DNA of 6,380 bases from Pseudomonadota bacterium (GTDB lineage Bacteria; Pseudomonadota; Gammaproteobacteria; Acidithiobacillales; Acidithiobacillaceae): the NCBI GenBank assembly GCA_021818125.1, contig JAKAFG010000123.1, positions 1 to 6,380 on the forward strand. The letters are read 5' to 3'. The notes beneath the pieces were generated by a model. The model was not told where the DNA came from and searched no databases. It worked only from the letters and a program-made list of their open reading frames with translations. Shown piece after piece: positions 1 to 6,037 of the stretch. A program made the position numbers and the translations under genes. Each line of letters opens with the position of its first letter. The first letter of the stretch is position 1.

Positions 1-1
1 A

Positions 2-64
2 CCGGGTAAGGAGCTCCGTGAGCAGGTTGATTACCCTGGAGCGGTTGCGGGTGGCAAGGCCTAA
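2..64 (+). CDS. C-terminal tail of an upstream gene, probably lapA (partial)
   Basis: An open frame enters from the left edge and ends with TAA, giving the last 20 residues PGKELREQVDYPGAVAGGKA. Its stop codon directly abuts the TTG start of lapB, with no intergenic base, as expected for translationally coupled operon partners. The tail is hydrophilic and contains no diagnostic motif. The assignment to LapA (small DUF1049 inner-membrane protein that works with LapB in lipopolysaccharide assembly) is an inference from position, because lapA commonly sits immediately upstream of lapB in gammaproteobacteria. The stretch is too short to confirm this, and it could be a different gene. Confidence 0.5.
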   Translation, partial: PGKELREQVDYPGAVAGGKA

Positions 65-1234
65 TTGACGGTTCCCGGCGTGGATACCGTTGTCGTCCTC
101 GTCCTGCTGTTGGCGATCGCGCTGGGCGTGTGGATTGGTCGAATTACCGCTCACCGAAAATCTGCGCCGATTGCCCCCGACACGATCCCCGAAATTTATA
201 TTCAGGGACTCAACCATCTCCTCAGTGAGCGCAATGATGAAGCGGTAGAGGTTTTTCTCGATGCGCTGCGGCAACATCCGGAGAGCGTTGACATTTTGCT
301 CGCCCTGGGACGCCTCTTCCGGCGACGCGGAGAGTTGGAACGTGCCTTGCGGGTACATCAGCATCTTCTGGATCAACCGGCACTGGCGCCTGACCTGCGG
401 CAAAGTGTGCTTTTCGAGATCGCGCAGGATTACCTCAAGGCAGGGATTCTCGATCGGGCGGAATCCATCCTCAAAGAATTATTGGATCGTCAACCCGATC
501 ATCTGGAGGGTCTTGCTACGCTTGCCGAGCTGTACGAACTGGGCAGTGAGTGGGCGCAGTCTATCGCGGTTCGTCAGCGCTTACATAAAGCGGGTAAGCG
601 CGACCAGCGTCCCGTGATTGCCATGCTCTATGGTGAACTGGCCGAGCAATCGCTGCTCGTAGGAGAGGCAGGGCAGGCAAAGGTTTTTTTGGAGTTGGCC
701 CGGAAGGAGGATCCAGAAAATCCGCGGGCCTTGGTGATTGGTGGACGCATCGCCTTCGATCGGCAGGACTGGGGCGGTGCGTTAAGCCTTTGGGAGAAAC
801 TTCTTGACTCCCCAGTGGAATCTGTAGTTCTGCTTATTTTGGAACCCTTTCTGAGCGTTTTACGATATGCTGCGAACGGCACGGATGTGCAAGAAGCACG
901 AGAACGCCTGTTGAAGATGTGCAATTCGCCACTGGCCGTAAAACTTTTGGCGCATGCCTTGCAGGCGGTTGAGGGAACCCCCGCGGCGACGGCATATTTA
1001 AGAGGCGTTCTGTTGCGGCAGCCAGATATGCGGGTGATGCAGGTTTTGCTGGAACTGGATCCCGATGCACCGGATCCCGCATTGTATCCCGTTATGGCGC
1101 TAGCGGTCAGGGGGCTGGCGGTGGAACCAGCGGTTTTTCATTGTCAGTCTTGTGGTTATCAAAGCCCCCAGTACTATTGGCGCTGCCCTAGCTGCCGTCA
1201 GTGGGGCACCTTTTCCGGAGGGTGTAGTTTGTGA
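65..1234 (+). CDS. lapB: LapB (YciM) lipopolysaccharide assembly / heat-shock TPR protein
   Basis: The protein has 389 residues, the same length as E. coli LapB as I recall it, and resembles it along its whole length. An N-terminal hydrophobic anchor (about residues 7-25) is followed by GRITAHR, consistent with a single inner-membrane helix and a cytoplasmic body. Helical TPR repeats fill about residues 45-335. The C-terminus carries a rubredoxin-type metal knuckle, C360-x2-C363 and C374-x2-C377, with the family pattern YWRCPSCRQWGT. In E. coli, LapB promotes FtsH-dependent degradation of LpxC and so limits lipid A synthesis; that role is inferred here by homology. The start is TTG, abutting the preceding stop, with a weak AAGG 5 bases upstream. 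GTG at position 80 is in frame but has no visible ribosome binding site. The end overlaps pyrF by 4 bases (GTGA). After the knuckle the tail is short and includes an extra Cys, C387. Confidence 0.93.
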   Translation: MTVPGVDTVVVLVLLLAIALGVWIGRITAHRKSAPIAPDTIPEIYIQGLNHLLSERNDEAVEVFLDALRQHPESVDILLALGRLFRRRGELERALRVHQHLLDQPALAPDLRQSVLFEIAQDYLKAGILDRAESILKELLDRQPDHLEGLATLAELYELGSEWAQSIAVRQRLHKAGKRDQRPVIAMLYGELAEQSLLVGEAGQAKVFLELARKEDPENPRALVIGGRIAFDRQDWGGALSLWEKLLDSPVESVVLLILEPFLSVLRYAANGTDVQEARERLLKMCNSPLAVKLLAHALQAVEGTPAATAYLRGVLLRQPDMRVMQVLLELDPDAPDPALYPVMALAVRGLAVEPAVFHCQSCGYQSPQYYWRCPSCRQWGTFSGGCSL

Positions 1235-1953
1235 TTTCACCGCTCATTGTTGCGCTGGATTATGCGAACGAACGCGACGCCCTGGTTTTGGCGGACCAGC
1301 TTGATCCTGCCGCGTGTCGGGTCAAGGTAGGTAAGGAACTCTTTACCGCCTGTGGCCCCGCCATTGTGGAGCACCTGCAGGAGCGGGGATTTGACGTGTT
1401 TCTTGACCTCAAATTTCACGATATTCCGCAGACCGTCGCCAAAGCTTGCAGGGCGGCAGCGCGTCTCGGCGTATGGATGCTCAACGTACATGCGAGTGGC
1501 GGTAGCACCATGCTGCGCGCCGCACGCGAAGCGGTGAACGATGCCGCTGGGACACGGCGGACTCTCCTGGTTGCGGTGACGGTACTCACGAGTATGAACG
1601 ACGCCGCTTTACGCGAAGTTGGCGTCAACAGTTCGGTGCAGGATCAAGTTGGGCGTTTGGCGACACTTGCAGCAGAATGTGCCTTGGACGGCATCGTCTG
1701 TTCCGCGCTGGAGGCAAGTCGTCTACGGGAGGCCGTGCCTGAACTCCTGCGTGTGACTCCGGGAATTCGTCCCGCGCAGTATGCGGAGGATGACCAGAGA
1801 CGTATTATGACGCCAGCGGCGGCACTGGCGGCGGGATCGGACTTCCTCGTGGTAGGCAGGCCTATTACGGCTGCCGAGGATCCGGCACAGGCCCTTAGCC
1901 AGATATTGAGTGAGTTGCCAGGGAACGCCGCCGGTTCTCAGAAATCCGACTGA
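1231..1953 (+). CDS. pyrF: Orotidine 5'-phosphate decarboxylase
   Basis: This enzyme decarboxylates OMP to UMP, the last step of de novo pyrimidine synthesis, in the cytoplasm. The 240-residue product matches bacterial PyrF end to end. Substrate- and catalysis-linked residues are visible: D10 in VALDY, K32 in VKVGKE, and the signature DLKFHDIPQT with D59, K61 and D64. The phosphate-binding segments VTPGIRP (175-181) and VVGRPIT (207-213) are also present. Together K32, D59, K61 and D64 correspond to the E. coli catalytic Lys/Asp array. The start is GTG, overlapping the lapB stop by 4 bases. GGAGG at 1217-1221 lies 9 bases upstream, so translation is probably coupled to lapB. The same lapB-pyrF adjacency occurs in gammaproteobacteria. 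The C-terminal tail after about residue 230 is polar and non-conserved. Confidence 0.97.
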   Translation: MISPLIVALDYANERDALVLADQLDPAACRVKVGKELFTACGPAIVEHLQERGFDVFLDLKFHDIPQTVAKACRAAARLGVWMLNVHASGGSTMLRAAREAVNDAAGTRRTLLVAVTVLTSMNDAALREVGVNSSVQDQVGRLATLAAECALDGIVCSALEASRLREAVPELLRVTPGIRPAQYAEDDQRRIMTPAAALAAGSDFLVVGRPITAAEDPAQALSQILSELPGNAAGSQKSD

Positions 1954-1967
1954 ATATGCTTTTTTAA

Positions 1968-1975
1968 AGAGGTGG
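1968..1975 (+). promoter_or_regulatory. Strong ribosome binding site for pyrE
   Basis: AGAGGTGG is a strong Shine-Dalgarno match in the 30-base gap after the pyrF stop. Its GAGGTG core (1969-1974) ends 9 bases before the GTG at 1984. It overlaps the earlier in-frame GTG at 1972, which argues against that codon as the start. Confidence 0.6.
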
Positions 1976-1983
1976 TAAGGGCT

Positions 1984-2610
1984 GTGCTCCGCGCAACACT
2001 GATCATGGAGAAGAAATCTGCTGTGACTACAGACGAAGTGGTGGCGTTGTACAAAGAAGATGGAGCGCTGCTCCAGGGACACTTTCTGCTATCCTCAGGG
2101 TTGCATAGTGATACCTACCTGCAGTCGGCCAGGGTACTGCAACATCCCGAGCACGCAGCGCGACTGTGTGCGGCGATGGTGGCGGGTATTCCTGATGATC
2201 TGCGGCAGCGCATCTCCTGTGTCGTGGGGCCAGCCATGGGCGCGGTTCTGGTATCCTACGAATGCGGCCGCGCGCTTGGAGTACGCAGCCTGTTCACCGA
2301 GCGGGAAGCCGGGCAGATGGTGCTGCGCCGGGGCTTTGCGCTGGCGCCGGGGGAAGGCGTGTTAGTGGTTGAAGATATTACGACGACGGGTGGCTCGACG
2401 CGGGAATGTATAGCGGCCATTACCGCAGCGGGCGGGCAAGTATTGGCGGCATCGGCGATTATTGATCGCAGTTCAGGATTCAGCGATTTTGACGGCGTAC
2501 CATTTTTTCCGCTGTTGACGCTCCCGGTACGTACCTGGGAAGCTGTTGATTGTCCGCTCTGTGCAGTTGGCGGGACGCCCGTTAAACCGGGGAGCCGCGG
2601 TCTGCGCTGA
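1984..2610 (+). CDS. pyrE: Orotate phosphoribosyltransferase, Thermus/alphaproteobacterial type
   Basis: PyrE converts orotate and PRPP to OMP, the substrate of the PyrF encoded just upstream. The PRPP-binding signature VLVVEDITTTGGST is at residues 126-139. The mobile-loop region FTEREAGQMVLRRGF covers about 104-118. Family landmarks GALLQGHFLLSSGLHS near the N-terminus and CPLC...VKPGSRG at the C-terminus are also present. These resemble the shorter PyrE group known from Thermus and alphaproteobacteria (TIGR01367-like), not the E. coli type with its KSGRKSPYF and KDHGEG segments. The start is uncertain. GTG 1984 (208 residues) has the best ribosome binding site. ATG 2005 has none. GTG 2023 (195 residues, MTTDEVVALY) fits homologue N-termini best and has GGAG 12 bases upstream. 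Function is confident; the first 13 residues are not. Confidence 0.92.
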   Translation: MLRATLIMEKKSAVTTDEVVALYKEDGALLQGHFLLSSGLHSDTYLQSARVLQHPEHAARLCAAMVAGIPDDLRQRISCVVGPAMGAVLVSYECGRALGVRSLFTEREAGQMVLRRGFALAPGEGVLVVEDITTTGGSTRECIAAITAAGGQVLAASAIIDRSSGFSDFDGVPFFPLLTLPVRTWEAVDCPLCAVGGTPVKPGSRGLR

Positions 2611-2612
2611 CC

Positions 2613-2641
2613 TTGAGGGGCAGGTGGCTTGTGTTTATTAT
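2613..2641 (+). promoter_or_regulatory. Predicted sigma70 promoter upstream of tig
   Basis: The -35 element TTGAGG (2613-2618, 4 of 6 consensus bases) is separated by exactly 17 bases from the -10 element TATTAT (2636-2641, 5 of 6). Transcription would start near 2648, leaving a leader of roughly 35 bases before the tig ATG at 2684. It lies in the 73-base gap after pyrE, an AT-richer spot than its surroundings. The reading is inferred from sequence only. It would separate the tig-clpP-clpX unit from the lapB-pyrF-pyrE unit, although I see no terminator between them. Confidence 0.5.
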
Positions 2642-2670
2642 TAACGTTTAGGCTTAGACAAAATGCAAAA

Positions 2671-2677
2671 GAAGGAT
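2671..2677 (+). promoter_or_regulatory. Ribosome binding site that sets the tig start
   Basis: GAAGGAT, with an AAGGA core at 2672-2676, lies 7 bases before ATG 2684. The upstream in-frame ATG at 2663 has no comparable site, and this site falls inside that longer frame. This favours the 2684 start. Confidence 0.7.
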
Positions 2678-2683
2678 CAGTTC

Positions 2684-3970
2684 ATGCAAATCTCGACACC
2701 AGAGGCCGCGCCTTTGGAAAGACACATCCATGTGACCATTCCCGCCAGTGAGGTGGAGAGTGGGGTATCCCAGCGTCTGCGTAACAAGGCGCGCTCCGCG
2801 CGTTTCCCCGGATTTCGGCCCGGCAAGGCGCCCATGGCCCTCATCGAACGCCATTATGGTTCGGATGCCCTCATGGAGACCTTCGATCATCTTATCAATG
2901 AACGCTATTCTCAGGCAGTGCGCGACGAGTCCTTACGTCCGGTTGGAAGACCGGAAGTGCAGGTCGAGAAAGGTGGGCGCGGTGAGGATCTCGTGTTTAC
3001 GGCCGTGGTAGAGGTGTATCCCGAATTTGATCCGCAGGTGCCGGACGCCACCGTTATCCGCAAGACGGCTGAGGTGACGGATGCGGACGTGGATGCCACC
3101 ATAGACATTATGCGTCAGCAGCGGCGTTTTTATGTGTCTGCCGAGCGTCCTGCCCAGGACGAAGACCGGGTCACCGTGGATTTTCAGGGGACCATTGATG
3201 GTGTCCCCATGGCGGGCGGTGATGTGACCGACTACCCCGTGGTGCTGGGTTCCGGTCGTCTGCTGCGGGACATTGAGCAGGGACTGCTGGGGATGTCTGC
3301 GGGAGAAGACCGGACCGTCGCGGTACAGTTTCCGGCAGAATATCATGCTCCGGAATTCGCAGGTCAGGCCGCCCAGTTCCATCTTCAGGTCAGGGAAGTA
3401 GCGGCCCCCCAATTGCCCGAAGTGGACGCGGCTTTTGCCCTGGCACTGGGTATTGAGGATGGGGATGTAGCCATACTGCGGCAGGAAGTACGGGAAAATC
3501 TGGAACGTGAAGCGCAGCGGATTAGCCGGGGCCAGGTGAAAGCGCAGATTCTGGAACTGGTAGCGGAGAGTAACCATCCCGATTTGCCCAGGCAAATGAT
3601 CGGACAGGAATTGGAGCGTTTGCAAAAAGACGCCAATGCGGCGGCTGGCGGCGGTGATCTGGACGCGCTGGCCAGGCGGCGTGTGGTACTCGGCCTGGTT
3701 TTGTCGGAAATCGTCCGGCGCGAAAAGCTGCGGGCATCCACGGCTGAAATCACTCAGGTTATTCGGGACATGTCCGAGCAGTATGAGGACTCTGAGCAAT
3801 TCATGAGCTGGTACCGCAGCCATCCCGAGCAGATGGAGCAGGCCGAGGCTATGGTGCTGGAAGACAAAGTGGTGGCGTGGCTTCTGGAGCGTGTTAAAGT
3901 GACCGACGAGGCTGTCAGCTTTAACCAGCTCATCGGCCGGGCGCCGGTAGCCGAAGAAAACGCGGAATAA
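2684..3970 (+). CDS. tig: Trigger factor, ribosome-associated chaperone/prolyl isomerase
   Basis: Trigger factor binds near the ribosome exit tunnel and shields nascent chains. The 428-residue product is close to E. coli Tig (432). Domain order is standard. The N-terminal ribosome-binding domain carries the signature GFRPGKAP (43-50). An FKBP-type peptidyl-prolyl isomerase domain covers about 160-240 (DRVTVDFQGTIDG ... VQFPAEYHAPEFAGQ). The helical C-terminal substrate-cradling domain runs from about 245 to 420 and ends with the conserved VTDEAVSFNQLIG. The ribosome-contact FRK triplet of E. coli reads FRP here, a common variant. The start is ATG 2684, because MQISTPEAAPLERHI aligns with the E. 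coli N-terminus MQVSVETTQGLGRRV and has a good ribosome binding site. ATG 2663 would add seven residues without support. The gene leads the tig-clpP-clpX-lon cluster, a widely conserved order. Confidence 0.97.
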   Translation: MQISTPEAAPLERHIHVTIPASEVESGVSQRLRNKARSARFPGFRPGKAPMALIERHYGSDALMETFDHLINERYSQAVRDESLRPVGRPEVQVEKGGRGEDLVFTAVVEVYPEFDPQVPDATVIRKTAEVTDADVDATIDIMRQQRRFYVSAERPAQDEDRVTVDFQGTIDGVPMAGGDVTDYPVVLGSGRLLRDIEQGLLGMSAGEDRTVAVQFPAEYHAPEFAGQAAQFHLQVREVAAPQLPEVDAAFALALGIEDGDVAILRQEVRENLEREAQRISRGQVKAQILELVAESNHPDLPRQMIGQELERLQKDANAAAGGGDLDALARRRVVLGLVLSEIVRREKLRASTAEITQVIRDMSEQYEDSEQFMSWYRSHPEQMEQAEAMVLEDKVVAWLLERVKVTDEAVSFNQLIGRAPVAEENAE

Positions 3971-4002
3971 CCGATGTCCGACGCGGGACCGTGTCAACAG
4001 AC

Positions 4003-4007
4003 AGGAG
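4003..4007 (+). promoter_or_regulatory. Ribosome binding site that sets the clpP start
   Basis: AGGAG lies 8 bases before ATG 4016, the start of the conserved ClpP frame. The earlier in-frame ATG at 3974, only 3 bases after the tig stop, would place this site inside the coding region. Its added residues do not resemble ClpP. Confidence 0.7.
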
Positions 4008-4015
4008 CATGGATT

Positions 4016-4660
4016 ATGTGGAAACAGTCAGGAGACCAGTTGGCGCCCGCCGTACAGGGCTTGGGGTATGTGCCCATCGTGGTCGAGCAGACCGGGCGCG
4101 GCGAGCGATCCTATGATATTTACTCCCGTCTGCTCAAAGAACGGGTGATCTTTATGGTGGGCCAGGTAGAAGATATGATGGCCAATCTGGTGGTTGCTCA
4201 GTTGCTTTTTCTGGAAGCGGAGAATCCCGACAAAGATATCGCGCTGTATATCAACAGCCCCGGTGGTTCTGTCACGGCTGGCATGGCGATTTACGACACG
4301 ATGCAGTTTGTTCGCCCGAAGGTCAGTACGGTCTGCATTGGTCAGGCGGCGAGCATGGGGGCTGTATTACTGGCCGCTGGTGCCGAAGGCAAGCGTTACG
4401 CGCTGCCTAACGCACGGATTATGCTGCATCAGCCCTCCGGTGGTTTTCAGGGGCAGGCGCATGATATCGAAATCCATACCAAAGAAATTCTGCGTATCCG
4501 TGAGCGGCTCAATGATATTCTGGTCCATCATACCGGACAGGGCCGTGAACGCATTGAGCAGGATCTCGACAGAGACTTTTTCATGTCGGCCGAAGAGGCC
4601 CAAACCTACCGTCTTGTGGACGCTGTGATTAGCCATCGCGGTGAAAACGAGACCGCCTGA
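4016..4660 (+). CDS. clpP: ATP-dependent Clp protease proteolytic subunit
   Basis: ClpP is a serine protease that forms a tetradecameric chamber and degrades proteins fed by ClpX or ClpA. The 214-residue product has the full catalytic triad: S113 in GQAASMGAV, H138 in RIMLHQPSGG and D187 in DRDFFMSAEEA. The oxyanion-hole segment NSPGGSVTAG is also present. Against E. coli the mature chain probably begins near G17, before YVPIVVEQT, after self-removal of a propeptide of about 16 residues; S113 then becomes mature S97, the E. coli number. An internal start choice matters: ATG 4016 has AGGAG 8 bases upstream, whereas ATG 3974 would add 14 unconserved residues. The gene lies 45 bases after tig and 18 bases before clpX, so co-transcription with both is likely. 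Confidence 0.97.
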   Translation: MWKQSGDQLAPAVQGLGYVPIVVEQTGRGERSYDIYSRLLKERVIFMVGQVEDMMANLVVAQLLFLEAENPDKDIALYINSPGGSVTAGMAIYDTMQFVRPKVSTVCIGQAASMGAVLLAAGAEGKRYALPNARIMLHQPSGGFQGQAHDIEIHTKEILRIRERLNDILVHHTGQGRERIEQDLDRDFFMSAEEAQTYRLVDAVISHRGENETA

Positions 4661-4678
4661 ACAGGCAGGAGAACAGCT

Positions 4679-5950
4679 ATGGCTGGAAAGCATGAGGGAA
4701 GCGGTGAAAAGACGCTGTATTGTTCATTCTGTGGCAAAAGCCAGCATGAAGTCCGCAAGCTGATTGCCGGTCCTTCGGTATTTATCTGTGATGAATGCAT
4801 TGAGTTGTGCAACGACATCGTCAAGGACGAGATACTGGACGATCACAGCGAGGGTCAGGACAAACTGCCCAAGCCCATGGAAATCCGCAAAACGCTGGAT
4901 GATTACGTCATTGGTCAGGACGTTGCCAAAAAGGTTTTGTCCGTGGCGGTTTACAATCATTACAAGCGTCTGGAACATGGTGGCAAGGACAATGAGGTAG
5001 AGCTGGACAAGAGTAATATCCTGCTTATCGGTCCCACCGGCTCGGGCAAGACTCTGCTGGCGCAGACCCTGGCGCGCCTCCTGAATGTACCCTTTGCCAT
5101 GGCCGATGCCACGACGCTCACGGAAGCCGGCTATGTGGGTGAGGATGTCGAAAACATCATCCAGAAGTTGCTGCAGAAATGTGATTATGATGTGGAAAAG
5201 GCGCAGACTGGCATCGTCTATATCGATGAGATCGACAAGATCACTCGTAAGTCCGAGAACCCCTCTATCACCCGCGATGTTTCCGGTGAAGGCGTCCAGC
5301 AGGCGTTACTCAAGCTGATTGAAGGCACCGTGGCCTCGGTTCCGCCACAAGGCGGCCGCAAGCATCCGCAGCAGGAGTTTCTGCAGGTGGACACGCGGCA
5401 TATCCTCTTTATCTGTGGTGGTGCCTTTGCGGGTTTGGAGAAGTCCGTCTCTGCGCGTCTGGAGAAGGGTGGTATGGGCTTCAATGCGCCCCTCAAGCGC
5501 CGCGATAGAGAAGCAACCGCAGCCATGCTGATGCAGAATCTGGAGCCGGAAGACCTGGTTCGTTATGGTTTGATTCCCGAGTTTGTCGGACGGTTGCCCA
5601 TTCTGGCGCTGCTGGAAGAACTGGATGAAGAAGCATTGATTTCTATCCTCACCGATCCGAAGAATGCTTTGGTGAAGCAGTATCAGAAACTATTCGCTCT
5701 GGAAGGCGTGACCCTGGAGTTCCGTACCGAGGCATTGCGGGCCATTGCCAAAAAGGCACTGACCCGCAAGACCGGGGCACGTGGTTTACGCTCTATTCTT
5801 GAGCAGATTCTGTTGGATACGATGTACGAATTGCCCTCTATGAGTGGCGTGAAAAAGGTGGTAGTGGATGCCGCCGTCGTGGAAAGCGGCACCAAGCCGC
5901 TGCTGGTTTATGATGATGCTGCCAAGGTGGATATGTCTCATCCGGCCTGA
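4679..5950 (+). CDS. clpX: ClpX, ATP-dependent unfoldase of the ClpXP protease
   Basis: ClpX forms a AAA+ hexamer that recognises, unfolds and translocates substrates into ClpP. The 423-residue product has every expected element. An N-terminal C4 zinc-binding domain has C15, C18, C37 and C40. Walker A is GPTGSGKT (118-125), pore-1 loop GYVG (151-154), Walker B IVYIDEID (179-186, with D183 and E184) and pore loop 2 has RKH (227-229). The arginine finger R305 is in EFVGRLP, and sensor 2 is GARGLRS (366-372). The ClpP-docking loop, IGF in E. coli, reads MGF here (266-268), a conservative change. The ATG start has AGGAG (4667-4671) 7 bases upstream, in the 18-base gap after clpP, so the two genes are probably co-translated from one message. 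Confidence 0.98.
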   Translation: MAGKHEGSGEKTLYCSFCGKSQHEVRKLIAGPSVFICDECIELCNDIVKDEILDDHSEGQDKLPKPMEIRKTLDDYVIGQDVAKKVLSVAVYNHYKRLEHGGKDNEVELDKSNILLIGPTGSGKTLLAQTLARLLNVPFAMADATTLTEAGYVGEDVENIIQKLLQKCDYDVEKAQTGIVYIDEIDKITRKSENPSITRDVSGEGVQQALLKLIEGTVASVPPQGGRKHPQQEFLQVDTRHILFICGGAFAGLEKSVSARLEKGGMGFNAPLKRRDREATAAMLMQNLEPEDLVRYGLIPEFVGRLPILALLEELDEEALISILTDPKNALVKQYQKLFALEGVTLEFRTEALRAIAKKALTRKTGARGLRSILEQILLDTMYELPSMSGVKKVVVDAAVVESGTKPLLVYDDAAKVDMSHPA

Positions 5951-5960
5951 CGTAGAGCGT

Positions 5961-5990
5961 GGTCGTTATTGAAAAGCACTGTCGACGACC
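5961..5990 (+). repeat. Short inverted repeat in the clpX-lon gap
   Basis: GGTCGT (5961-5966) and ACGACC (5985-5990) are perfect reverse complements separated by 18 bases. The pair brackets the -35 element of the predicted heat-shock promoter and touches its -10 element. There is no following T-run, so it is not an intrinsic terminator. It could be a weak hairpin or an operator, or chance. Confidence 0.3.
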
Positions 5991-5996
5991 CCATCT
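5968..5996 (+). promoter_or_regulatory. Predicted sigma32 heat-shock promoter for lon
   Basis: ATTGAAA (5968-5974) is followed after 14 bases by CCCCATCT (5989-5996). This closely matches the known sigma32 (RpoH) consensus of CTTGAAA and CCCCATnT with a spacer in the low-to-mid teens; only the first base of the -35 element differs. Transcription would begin around 6003, giving a leader of about 35 bases before the lon GTG. In E. coli lon is likewise a heat-shock gene. The assignment is from sequence only. Confidence 0.75.
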
Positions 5997-6037
5997 GCAC
6001 TATTATTGGTAGTAATCACCTACTTTTGGAGTAGACC

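Noticed and set aside
1057..1079. Two copies of GGATCCCG, 15 bases apart, within lapB
   Set aside because: They encode a local DPDAPDPA run in the protein and do not extend further; this looks like a coincidence of repeated codons.
1951..1970. T-run after the pyrF stop, considered as a terminator
   Set aside because: There is no stable hairpin directly before the six Ts, and pyrE follows at once with a strong ribosome binding site.
1723..2082. 119-codon minus-strand open frame spanning the pyrF-pyrE junction
   Set aside because: It overlaps two well-supported genes, has no recognisable motif, and its composition looks like a codon shadow.
2933..3997. 354-codon open frame on the minus strand, opposite tig
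   Set aside because: It lies almost wholly antisense to trigger factor, which matches its family over the full length on the + strand. The minus-strand product is rich in His, Arg and Gln and has no recognisable domain or ribosome binding site. Long antisense frames are common opposite GC-rich genes.
5951..6037. CIRCE/HrcA operator or intrinsic terminator in the clpX-lon gap
   Set aside because: The CIRCE arms (TTAGCACTC and its complement) are absent, and the only inverted repeat has no T-run after it.
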